A model generated the notes under the pieces. It worked only from the letters and a program-made list of their open reading frames with translations. It searched no databases and was not told where the DNA came from. DNA of 10,933 bases, from positions 1-10,933 of the forward strand of contig CALAXO010000116.1 in NCBI GenBank assembly GCA_937894955.1. The letters are read 5' to 3'. The DNA is from an uncultured Clostridia bacterium (GTDB lineage Bacteria > Bacillota > Clostridia > Christensenellales > CAG-138). A program made the position numbers and the translations under genes. Positions 1 to 6,044 of this stretch are shown here, in pieces (within the stretch, counting starts at the first letter, position 1; every line of letters starts with the position of its first letter).

Positions 1-1170
1 GGGGTGATCCTGCGTTCACCATTGCTTCCTTTTCGTGCTGTTCGTTTTCCCCGCACCCGCGGGGGTGATCCTCCTCGCCATAAAGCTCGGTGAGTTGTTT
101 AAGAAGTTTTCCCCGCACCCGCGGGGGTGATCCCTCGAATCGTATGTTCATTGCTTGACCTTTCGGGTTTTCCCCGCACCCGCGGGGGTGATCCTTGCCA
201 TTGCAGTTATCTATAATCTTTATAAAAGTTTTCCCCGCACCCGCGGGGGTGATCCCGACCTCAGCGGCTATACAGACGATGCGGTAGAGTTTTCCCCGCA
301 CCCGCGGGGGTGATCCTGTGCGCACGTTCCGCAACGTTGGTTGCTTATCGTTTTCCCCGCACCCGCGGGGGTGATCCCCCTCAAGAGTTACGCTCGTCAG
401 CTTCTGCGCAGTTTTCCCCGCACCCGCGGGGGTGATCCCATATACGATGAAGTAATAGCCATTCGCCAAAGGTTTTCCCCGCACCCGCGGGGGTGATCCG
501 GAGGGCGTTGTCGATACTTTTTTACGAATACTGTTTTCCCCGCACCCGCGGGGGTGATCCCATGGAGCAGATAAGCACTGCAATTGCGGTAAAGTTTTCC
601 CCGCACCCGCGGGGGTGATCCTGCCCATCACGTTTGCGACTTCTTGCGCATAACGTTTTCCCCGCACCCGCGGGGGTGATCCTGCCACGGAGGATTTCGC
701 AACAACAGTTAGACGGTTTTCCCCGCACCCGCGGGGGTGATCCCAAGCCGAGTTCCATCGCCTTTTGCGTCGGGCTGTTTTCCCCGCACCCGCGGGGGTG
801 ATCCCGTTCCCATCTCGGGCATTGCGGCGGAGGGTTTGTTTTCCCCGCACCCGCGGGGGTGATCCTGATTGGGTCTCTTATCCAGCTTGCCGAGAACCGT
901 TTTCCCCGCACCCGCGGGGGTGATCCTTCACTTGACACTCACCTTTTGGGTTAATCGAGGTTTTCCCCGCACCCGCGGGGGTGATCCTAGTCAACCTCCG
1001 CTTGCAATTTCTCATGAGGTGTTTTCCCCGCACCCGCGGGGGTGATCCTTGCCCAAAACGGCATTCTGTGAAAGCATAAATGTTTTCCCCGCACCCGCGG
1101 GGGTGATCCTCCTCGCTGTCGGTATTACCGCATCAAGCATAGGTTTTCCCCGCACCCGCGGGGGTGTAAA
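1..1170 (+). CRISPR. Type I-E CRISPR array, trailer end (19 full repeats, 19 spacers)
   Basis: Full 28-bp repeats start at 44, 106 and 167, then every 61 bp to 1143. Positions 1-10 are the 3' end of one more repeat cut by the window edge. The repeat begins GTTTTCCCC, ends GGTGATCC and contains a 6-bp stem CCCCGC/GCGGGG with loop ACCC, as in Cas6e-processed type I-E repeats. Spacers are 33 bp except the one at 72-105 (34 bp). All full repeats look identical except the last (1143-1170), whose 3' end reads GTGTAAA instead of GTGATCC. A decayed terminal repeat marks the old, trailer end, so the leader and cas1/cas2/Cascade genes should lie to the left. This also fits the usual I-E repeat polarity, with crRNA made from the plus strand and a predicted 5' handle of GUGAUCC plus the first spacer base. 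No cas gene is in the window. Reading frames here that spell PAGAGKT, PRGCGEN or PPRVRGK are translated repeats, not proteins. Confidence 0.98.
1143..1170 (+). repeat. Degenerate terminal CRISPR repeat
   Basis: The first 24 bases match the other repeats. The end differs: GTG is followed by TAAA and only then by ATCC, as if four bases were inserted or the array end had mutated. No spacer follows; the DNA becomes AT-rich at once. This fixes the right-hand boundary of the array and its old end. Confidence 0.9.
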
Positions 1171-1363
1171 ATCCTTTAAAATAATATAAATTCTTTGGTT
1201 TGTGTAGGCTAAATGTAAGCTATCCAATCTTTTTTTATCCTTTGTCAACCACTTTTAAATACGCCTGCGTTACGATATCGCAGCGCGATCCGCACTTGTG
1301 CTGCGACACTGCAGCAATGCTCAAAAAATATTAAAATATATTTAAAATTTGCTAACTAAATGC
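1171..1363. other. AT-rich non-coding DNA after the CRISPR trailer
   Basis: No gene is supported here. A T7 run at 1230-1236 lies a few bases after an imperfect inverted repeat (about 1205-1223) and could weakly terminate the array transcript. A GC-rich patch at 1278-1315 can form two mutually exclusive hairpins: GCTGC at 1300-1304 can pair with GCAGC at 1280-1284 (stem extended to 7 bp) or at 1311-1315. There is no U-tract after either. The phrase AAAAAATATTAAA followed by R-TATA occurs at about 1324-1340 and again at 1567-1585. Confidence 0.5.
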
Positions 1364-1391
1364 TTGATATTGTCACGCAATACTGTATAAT
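1364..1391 (+). promoter_or_regulatory. Promoter-like block A (TTGATA-16-TATAAT)
   Basis: The -35 box TTGATA is at 1364-1369, followed by a 16-bp spacer and -10 box TATAAT at 1386-1391. An inverted TTGAT...ATCAA pair (1364-1368 and 1398-1402) brackets the block and could be an operator. The whole block from AAATGCTTGATA to CATCAAA is repeated in diverged form at 1921-1967. It points at the decayed HTH-like fragment that follows. Confidence 0.6.
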
Positions 1392-1413
1392 AAAGACATC
1401 AAAAAGGGAAAAC

Positions 1414-1556
1414 AAGATCGCCGAATTGCTTGAAGGCAAAAAAATCACTTACCGCAGATTTGTTTACTGGCTTAACCCGGTGCCCGCGAAATTTACAGGT
1501 ACAGCGTAGCCGCTGAGATGAGCGGCGTGATCAACGGCGATAATATGCCGATGTAA
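1414..1556 (+). pseudogene. Decayed small HTH-like gene fragment
   Basis: Frame 1 from 1414 reads KIAELLEGKKITYRRF then VYWLNPVPAKFTGTA and stops at 1507-1509. The next frame over, from 1506, reads VAAEMSGVINGDNMPM and stops at 1554-1556. Joined, the pieces resemble the ends of a phage-type HTH domain (ITxYRFxxWL ... SGxINGDxMP), with the middle lost or shifted. No start codon is present; ATC at 1417, placed after an AAGGG sequence, could be a mutated ATG. A 6-bp hairpin (1509-1514/1521-1526) lies at the break. The resemblance is from memory and weak; the piece may simply be non-coding DNA behind promoter block A. Confidence 0.3.
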
Positions 1557-1581
1557 CTGATGATTTTAAAAAATATTAAAG

Positions 1582-1587
1582 TATAAT
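1582..1587 (+). promoter_or_regulatory. Possible -10 box for the small HTH gene
   Basis: TATAAT lies in an AT-rich stretch 67 bp before the ATG of the HTH gene. No good -35 box stands at 17 bp (GATGAT at 1559-1564 is poor), so this is a weak call. Confidence 0.3.
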
Positions 1588-1653
1588 AAACGGTCGCAAT
1601 ATCAACTAAAGGTGCGGGGGCGGGCAACCGCTCCGCTCGGAAAGAAGGATTGA

Positions 1654-1875
1654 ATGAAAGATGAAAGAAAAGAAGCCTGTATAAAGGCTGCCATTGCTTA
1701 TGCGGGATCCAGTCAGCGCAAAGTGGCGGAGAGACTGGGGACGACCCCGGCAAATTTTAATTTGAAATTAAAAAGAGGAACCTTAAGCGATGCGGAACTC
1801 GCAGCGATCGCGGAGGTGCTCGGGTGCCGGTTCATCCCGGCGGCTTTTGAGTTTCCGGATGGTACGCGAATGTAA
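1654..1875 (+). CDS. Small XRE-type helix-turn-helix DNA-binding protein
   Basis: A 73-residue protein. Residues about 19-41 (SSQRKVAERLG, then TTPANFNLKLKRG) read as a compact Cro/CI-like helix-turn-helix, with SQRKVAERLG as scaffold helix and TTPANFN as recognition helix. The tail (LSDAELAAIAEVLGCRF, then FEFPDGTRM) matches the common single-domain HTH proteins of Clostridia that end in 'FEFPDGT', often carried on phages and mobile elements. The ATG at 1654 is chosen because AGAAGGA at 1643-1649 is a good ribosome binding site; a second ATG at 1661 is out of frame. It lies between two near-identical promoter/operator-like blocks (1364-1402 and 1927-1967), so it may repress from them. That link is inferred from position only. 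It is a DNA-binding regulator with unknown target and probably part of an old prophage or mobile element. Confidence 0.8.
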   Translation: MKDERKEACIKAAIAYAGSSQRKVAERLGTTPANFNLKLKRGTLSDAELAAIAEVLGCRFIPAAFEFPDGTRM

Positions 1876-1926
1876 CATAAAATCGGAATCGCTTAGCATT
1901 AATATAATAAAAAATTAATTAAATGC

Positions 1927-1955
1927 TTGATACTTTAACGTAAATGCTGCATAAT
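1927..1955 (+). promoter_or_regulatory. Promoter-like block B (TTGATA-17-CATAAT), paralogue of block A
   Basis: The -35 box TTGATA is at 1927-1932, followed by a 17-bp spacer and CATAAT at 1950-1955. As in block A, it is preceded by TAAATGC and followed by an inverted ATCAA (1963-1967), then an A-rich leader. It would drive the short ORF at 2023. Confidence 0.55.
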
Positions 1956-2022
1956 TATAAGCATCAAACGGAAAAGAAAATCCGAAAACAAGAAAAGCCA
2001 AACTATTTTGCAGAAAAAAACA

Positions 2023-2151
2023 ATGACAAAGCAAGAGTTTGAAACAACTCTTGAGGAACAGTATAAGAGGAAGTACAAGATTGAAAACGAAAATGCAGAA
2101 ATCGAAAAATTCGAGACTGCTTTCATGCTGAAAGATTGCAGCGGGGGGTGA
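2023..2151 (+). CDS. Possible 42-residue charged helical peptide
   Basis: ATG to TGA, starting MTKQEFETTLEEQYKRKYK and rich in Glu, Lys and Asn. It would form a charged alpha helix, perhaps a short coiled coil, with no membrane segment. It sits about 60 bp after promoter-like block B. No convincing Shine-Dalgarno precedes the ATG, and an in-frame TTG at 2008 is no better. The last codons overlap a GGGGGTGATC decamer that equals part of the CRISPR repeat. It is not a recognised family and could be a truncated gene or chance ORF. Confidence 0.35.
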   Translation: MTKQEFETTLEEQYKRKYKIENENAEIEKFETAFMLKDCSGG

Positions 2152-2472
2152 TCTCCTGCACGCAAATTTGTAAATCACTTGCTGATTACACTGCCCAATG
2201 ACGGCTCCCGATTGCATTGTACATCATATTTAAGAATACTTCAAGTGAATACGAAGGAGAATTCGGTTTGGTTCGAACACCGACAACACAGATAAGCTTA
2301 ATATATCTTCGCAGCGGGACATAAAAATGTACAGCGGCGTTTTATCATATCGAATTGAATATGCCACAATGATGGAATAATACTGTCAGAAATATAAAAA
2401 GAACATGTAAACACACAATAAGCAGAGTCAATATTTGCAGTGAACAGAAAGAATGACGCTGAACGCAACATG
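2152..2472. other. Non-coding stretch without recognised features
   Basis: About 320 bases of AT-rich DNA. I see no supported gene, RNA or repeat. A GGAG at about 2259-2262 followed by TTG would open only an 18-codon reading frame. A minus-strand frame spanning 2298-2879 has low-complexity, unconvincing composition and no ribosome binding site. Confidence 0.5.
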
Positions 2473-2501
2473 TTGCCTTTTTTGACGGATAAGGGTATAA
2501 T
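2473..2501 (+). promoter_or_regulatory. Sigma-A promoter for the small-peptide region
   Basis: TTGCCT at 2473-2478, a 17-bp spacer, and TATAAT at 2496-2501. Transcription would begin near 2508 and run through the overlapping ORFs at 2567 and 2673, leaving a leader of about 165 nt before the 19-codon ORF. Confidence 0.6.
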
Positions 2502-2566
2502 ATAGTCGATTAGAGGGCAATCACAAAATGCTGCAATGAAATTGTCAGCACTGAGAGGTAAAAAAT

Positions 2567-2737
2567 TTGAACAGATTATCCAAAGAGCTTGCAGCGGCGG
2601 AGTTTCATGCAGATGCCGAGACGATGATGTCGATACAGAAAACATGCTTAACGAAAAAGGAGGAAAGGAAACATGACAGTTGTTTTGATTATTTTGGTGC
2701 TGATTGCATTGCCGTACCTGGTGCGCAAATAGCATAA
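2567..2737 (+). CDS. Possible 56-residue TTG-start ORF enclosing a tiny membrane-peptide ORF
   Basis: TTG start preceded by GAGAGG with 8-base spacing, ending at TAA 2735-2737. The product begins MNRLSKELAAAEFHADAETM and is Lys/Glu-rich to about residue 36, then becomes irregular (HDSCFDYFGADC). The irregular part is where it overlaps the 19-codon ORF in another frame, so the true end may be unclear. It lies directly downstream of the 2473-2501 promoter. Not a recognised family. If both frames are translated, this resembles the nested mok/hok arrangement, where translation of the outer frame controls the inner toxin; that comparison is inference. Confidence 0.3.
   Translation: MNRLSKELAAAEFHADAETMMSIQKTCLTKKEERKHDSCFDYFGADCIAVPGAQIA
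2673..2732 (+). CDS. Tiny hydrophobic peptide (19 aa), toxin-like microprotein candidate
   Basis: The reading MTVVLIILVLIALPYLVRK is one short transmembrane helix ending in a basic RK pair. AGGAGG at 2658-2663 stands 9 bases before the ATG, a near-ideal ribosome binding site and better than those of many housekeeping genes here. Size and make-up are like type I toxin peptides (Ibs, Fst-like: very short, one membrane helix, charged C-end), which depolarise the membrane when overproduced. That is a likeness in character, not homology. It lies in another frame inside the TTG ORF at 2567-2737. No antisense RNA promoter was identified with confidence. It could instead be a harmless short membrane peptide. 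Confidence 0.5.
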   Translation: MTVVLIILVLIALPYLVRK

Positions 2738-2842
2738 AGAAATAATTGTGAGTTGCCCTATTCGGGTGCAGGAGAAAAATACGATATTTCAGTGCAATAT
2801 TGGAGTGATTCGCAGCAAGTGTTTTTACACTTAAGAGCAACA

Positions 2843-2870
2843 GTTTTATCCGCACCTGCGGTAAATACGA
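2843..2870 (+). repeat. Solitary CRISPR-repeat-like sequence
   Basis: Aligned without gaps to the array repeat, the first 19 bases (2843-2861) match at 16: GTTTT, then two mismatches, CCGCACC, one mismatch, GCGG. The palindromic core is kept as CCGCA/TGCGG. The 3' GGTGATCC part is not kept. No second copy is found 61 bp up- or downstream. It lies between the two tiny hydrophobic ORFs, 37 bases before the start of the second one. Confidence 0.4.
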
Positions 2871-2897
2871 AAACATCATAAGAACGGAGGTGAAAAC

Positions 2898-3011
2898 ATG
2901 AGTAACGGAACGAAAATTATATTGGGGCCGATAGTGTTTGCCCTCGGTATGCTGATTATGGTGTCAGCATTTTGCCCGCCGTCATGTACGGTGAGACTGA
3001 TTACGCGGTAA
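2898..3011 (+). CDS. Small membrane microprotein (37 aa)
   Basis: ATG preceded by GGAGGTG (2886-2892) at good spacing, ending TAA at 3009-3011. The product starts MSNGTKIILGPIVFALGMLI, continues MVSAFCPPSC and ends TVRLITR. That is a short polar N-end, one transmembrane helix (about residues 7-25), a Cys-Pro-Pro-Ser-Cys turn and a basic tail. Its leader (GAAAACAT..TAA..GGAGG..GAAAACATGA) resembles that of the 19-codon ORF at 2673, so the two may be related units or parts of one small operon. Family not recognised. A function in membrane stress or as a toxin can only be guessed. Confidence 0.5.
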   Translation: MSNGTKIILGPIVFALGMLIMVSAFCPPSCTVRLITR

Positions 3012-3162
3012 CATCGGAAAACAAAAGCAACATGAGAGCTGCAGAATGTCTGCGATTTTCAAATTTGATTGACAGAGCAGGCGTTTTCCGGCATATTCGG
3101 CAGCCACATTCAATCACACAACGGTTGCCGCCGAGTGCGGAAGGCAACGCCGAAATCAACAA
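3012..3162. other. Intergenic DNA before the gyrA terminator
   Basis: No gene is supported. A hairpin GTTGCC/GGCAAC (3124-3129 and 3143-3148) lies just beyond the gyrA terminator and has no U-tract. A long plus-strand frame starting at 2972 runs antisense into gyrA and has no coding character. Confidence 0.4.
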
Positions 3163-3205
3163 AAACACGGGAAGCATTGTCCGTTACGGAAGGCTTCCCG
3201 TGTTT
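3163..3205 (-). terminator. Strong intrinsic terminator of the recF-gyrB-gyrA block
   Basis: A perfect 13-bp stem: AAACACGGGAAGC at 3163-3175 pairs with GCTTCCCGTGTTT at 3193-3205. The 17-base loop contains a smaller TCCG/CGGA stem. On the minus strand the stem is followed by a T-rich tail (GTGTTTTTGTTGATTT). It begins 86 bases after the gyrA stop codon. Confidence 0.9.
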
Positions 3206-3291
3206 GATTCTGAAGAAGTAATCGGTTGCTTGCCGAAACACTGCGGCAGAGCGGAGAGCTTCAGCCTGCGCGGCAAGTTAGGCGGCTGCGG

Positions 3292-5895
3292 TTATCGAAG
3301 GTCGTCCGGCATGTCGGAATTTTTCACCGTATCGGAGTGTGTTGTTTCGCCGGCGTCTGCCTTTGTATTTGAAATTTCGCCGTCGGACTCTTCCCCGCCT
3401 TTCTGCGGTTCATCATCGTTATGCGGCGCAAGCGCAACGCTTGCAACCCTGTGTCCCTCGTCGATTTTCATCAGTCGAACGCCCTGCGTGTTGCGGGAAA
3501 TGACGGAAATCGTATCAACAGGAACGCGAATGACAACGCCGTCATCGCGGATAAGCATCAGATCCTCGTTGCCTTCGGAAACTTTGAGGCAAACAAGCTT
3601 GCCGGTTTTTTCGGTGATATTCATTGCAATAATGCCCTTGCCGGCGCGGCTTTGAACACGGTAGGCGTCCTCTTCCGTGCGCTTGCCCATGCCGTTTTCG
3701 GTGATGGCAATGACGCAGCTGCCGGGCTTGACCATGGACATATCAACAACGCAATCGCCCTCAGAGAGCTTGATGGCGCGAACGCCGGAGGCACTTCTGC
3801 CCATTGAGCGAACATCCTGCTCGCTGAAGCGGATGCTCATTCCGTCCCGCGTGCCGATAATGAACTCATCATCGCCTGCGGAGAGCGCAACGCTGATAAG
3901 CTCGTCGCCCTCGCGGAGGTTTTGAGCAATCAGGCCGCCCTTGCGAATGTTTGAAAAATCGGAGAGCGGGGTTTTTTTGATAACACCCTGCCGTGTGCAA
4001 AGAACGAGATAGCCGCCCTCGGTCTGCCTGCCGATGGGAAATGCGGCGGTAACGAACTCGCCCGTCTGCAATTGCAGCAGGTTGACTATGGGCGTGCCCT
4101 TTGCGGTGCGGCTTGCCTCCGGAATGGAATAGCATTTAATGCGGAAAGCGCGGCCCTTGTTTGTGAAGAACATGATATAGGAATGCGTGCTTGTGACGAA
4201 AATATCCTCAAGGAAATCTTCTTCACGGGTTGCTCCCGCACTGATGCCGACGCCGCCTCTGCGCTGTGTGCGATAGGTTGCTTCAGCAATGCGCTTGATG
4301 TAGCCGTGATGGGTGCAGGTAACAACCATGTCTTCTTCCTGGATGATGTCGTCCATATCGATGTCTTCAACGATCTTTGTAATTTCGGTGCGGCGCGGGT
4401 CGGCAAAGCGGCGCCGAATCTCGAGCATTTCATCTTTAACAACGCCCATAAGTTTGCCTTCGTCCGCAAGCAGAGAAGCAAGGTATTCAACCGTGCGCTT
4501 AAGCTCGCCGTACTCGGCTTCCAACTTTTCGCGCTCAAGCCCCGTCAGCCTTTGCAGCCGCATGTCAAGTATCGCCTGCGCCTGCCGTTCACTGAAACCG
4601 AAACGTGCAATCAGCCTTTCCTTTGCTTCTGCGCCGTTTGCGCTGGCTTTGATGATGGCAATGACTTCGTCTATATTGTCGAGTGCGATCATAAGGCCTT
4701 CCAAGATGTGCAGCCTTTCGCGTGCTTTGTCAAGGTCAAACTGCGTGCGGCGGGTGACAACATCCTTTTGATGCGCAATGTAGTGATAAAGCATTTCGCG
4801 AAGGTTGAGCACCTTGGGTTCGCCGTTCACAAGCGCGATCATGATAACGCCGAAAGTATCCTGAAGCTGAGTGTGCTTATAAAGATTGTTCAGCACAACG
4901 TTTGCATTGACATCCTTTTTCAGCTCGATAACAATGCGCATCCCCGCGCGGGAGCTTTCATCGCGAAGGTCGGAAATGCCGTCCACGCGCTTCTCATGAA
5001 CAAGCTCCGCAATTTTTTCAACAAGCTTTGCTTTGTTGACCTGATACGGAATCTCCGTGACAATGATTCGCGAACGGTCGGCCTTGTATTGCTCGATCTC
5101 GCTCTTTGCGCGAACAAGAATCTTTCCCCTGCCTGTAAAATACGCATGGCGAATGCCGACATCGCCCATTATGACGCCGCCGGTAGGAAAGTCCGGACCG
5201 GGGATATAGTTCATCAGTTCGTCGATCGTGATATCGGGATTGTCTATCATTGCGGCACAGGCATCGATGGCCTCGCCGAGATTATGCGGCGGAATGTTTG
5301 TTGCCATGCCGACGGCAATGCCGTTTGAACCGTTTACAAGAAGGTTCGGGTATCTTGCGGGCAATACCGCAGGCTGCATCAGCGTTTCATCAAAATTCGG
5401 GTAAAAATCGACCGTGTTCTTGTCGAGATCGCGGAGCATTTCGAGGGTGAGCTTACTCATGCGTGCTTCGGTATAACGCATTGCAGCGGCGGGGTCGCCG
5501 TCAACGCTGCCGAAATTGCCGTGACCTTCAACAAGGGGGTAACGGGTCGAGAAGGGCTGGGCAAGGCGCACCATTGCATCGTAAACCGCCGTGTCGCCGT
5601 GCGGATGGTATTTGCCGAGAACGTCGCCGACAAGGCGCGCGCTCTTCCTGAAGGGCTTGTCGGGCTGCATGCTCAGCTCGTCCATTGCGTAAAGAATGCG
5701 CCTGTGAACGGGTTTCAACCCGTCGCGCACATCGGGAAGCGCACGGCTGATGATAACAGCCATTGCGTACGATATGAAGCTGCGCTTCATTTCACCCACA
5801 AGGTTTATGGGCAATATTCTGCCGCCCTCAACATCGGTCGGCAGCTCGTTTGTTCCGAGCATTTCAAGATTGGGTCTTTTTTTGTTTTCGTCCAT
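3292..5895 (-). CDS. gyrA: DNA gyrase subunit A
   Basis: Type IIA topoisomerase breakage-reunion subunit, working with GyrB in an A2B2 complex to put negative supercoils into DNA. Numbering from the ATG at 5895 (867 aa), the winged-helix/tower region is intact: KYHPHGDTAVYD (residues 95-106), catalytic Tyr141 in AAAMRYTEARM, and LDMRLQRLTGLE near 443-454. The C-terminal beta-pinwheel carries the GyrA box at 544-550, read as QRRGGVG, where a basic residue normally stands at the sixth place. Having a GyrA box marks this as GyrA rather than ParC. The acidic, low-complexity tail ends DMPDDLR. The start at 5895 is preferred because AGGAG lies 5 bases before it; the adjacent ATG at 5898 has only 2 bases, and an upstream ATG at 5946 lacks a site. 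The quinolone-determining position equivalent to E. coli Ser83 is Thr102, and Asp87 is kept as Asp106. It follows gyrB after 149 bases and ends before a strong terminator. Confidence 0.98.
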   Translation of the reverse strand: MDENKKRPNLEMLGTNELPTDVEGGRILPINLVGEMKRSFISYAMAVIISRALPDVRDGLKPVHRRILYAMDELSMQPDKPFRKSARLVGDVLGKYHPHGDTAVYDAMVRLAQPFSTRYPLVEGHGNFGSVDGDPAAAMRYTEARMSKLTLEMLRDLDKNTVDFYPNFDETLMQPAVLPARYPNLLVNGSNGIAVGMATNIPPHNLGEAIDACAAMIDNPDITIDELMNYIPGPDFPTGGVIMGDVGIRHAYFTGRGKILVRAKSEIEQYKADRSRIIVTEIPYQVNKAKLVEKIAELVHEKRVDGISDLRDESSRAGMRIVIELKKDVNANVVLNNLYKHTQLQDTFGVIMIALVNGEPKVLNLREMLYHYIAHQKDVVTRRTQFDLDKARERLHILEGLMIALDNIDEVIAIIKASANGAEAKERLIARFGFSERQAQAILDMRLQRLTGLEREKLEAEYGELKRTVEYLASLLADEGKLMGVVKDEMLEIRRRFADPRRTEITKIVEDIDMDDIIQEEDMVVTCTHHGYIKRIAEATYRTQRRGGVGISAGATREEDFLEDIFVTSTHSYIMFFTNKGRAFRIKCYSIPEASRTAKGTPIVNLLQLQTGEFVTAAFPIGRQTEGGYLVLCTRQGVIKKTPLSDFSNIRKGGLIAQNLREGDELISVALSAGDDEFIIGTRDGMSIRFSEQDVRSMGRSASGVRAIKLSEGDCVVDMSMVKPGSCVIAITENGMGKRTEEDAYRVQSRAGKGIIAMNITEKTGKLVCLKVSEGNEDLMLIRDDGVVIRVPVDTISVISRNTQGVRLMKIDEGHRVASVALAPHNDDEPQKGGEESDGEISNTKADAGETTHSDTVKNSDMPDDLR

Positions 5896-6044
5896 CATAT
5901 CTCCTGCATGAAAGGCACGAAGCCTGCCGCAGCCGGCACCACGCACCTTTCGTCGGTCGTCAAGTCATTGAATCGTGTTAATAATTTCGAATTGCAGAGC
6001 TTAAAGCTCTTAACCTGTCGTTTGAAATTTGAAGCATTTCCGCC
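5896..6044 (-). other. gyrB-gyrA intergenic spacer
   Basis: A 149-base gap. It contains a near-perfect inverted repeat AGAGCTT-A-AAGCTCT at 5996-6010 with no U-tract, so not a clear terminator, and the gyrA ribosome binding site AGGAG (5901-5905 on this strand). I see no good promoter, so gyrA is probably cotranscribed with gyrB. Confidence 0.5.

Noticed and set aside
397..1248. Minus-strand ORFs rich in PAGAGKT, PRGCGEN and PPRVRGK
   Set aside because: They are translations of the CRISPR repeats in three frames; the GAGKT likeness to a P-loop is accidental.
1278..1315. Mutually exclusive hairpins as an attenuator
   Set aside because: No U-tract, no gene close behind, and no clear promoter in front.
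2253..2285. GGTTCGAAC as a possible tRNA T-arm remnant or att site
   Set aside because: The flanking bases do not form a 5-bp T stem and no other tRNA parts are near.
2298..2879. 193-codon minus-strand ORF
   Set aside because: No ribosome site, odd composition, and it is antisense to the promoter and small ORFs that have good signals.
2972..3655. 227-codon plus-strand ORF running antisense into gyrA
   Set aside because: Overlaps gyrA and its terminator on the opposite strand; no start signals and no family likeness.
4072..5328. 418-codon plus-strand ORF
   Set aside because: Shadow of gyrA; the minus-strand protein is clearly conserved gyrase.
5996..6010. AGAGCTT-A-AAGCTCT as a gyrB terminator
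   Set aside because: No U-tract follows on the minus strand and the real terminator is after gyrA.
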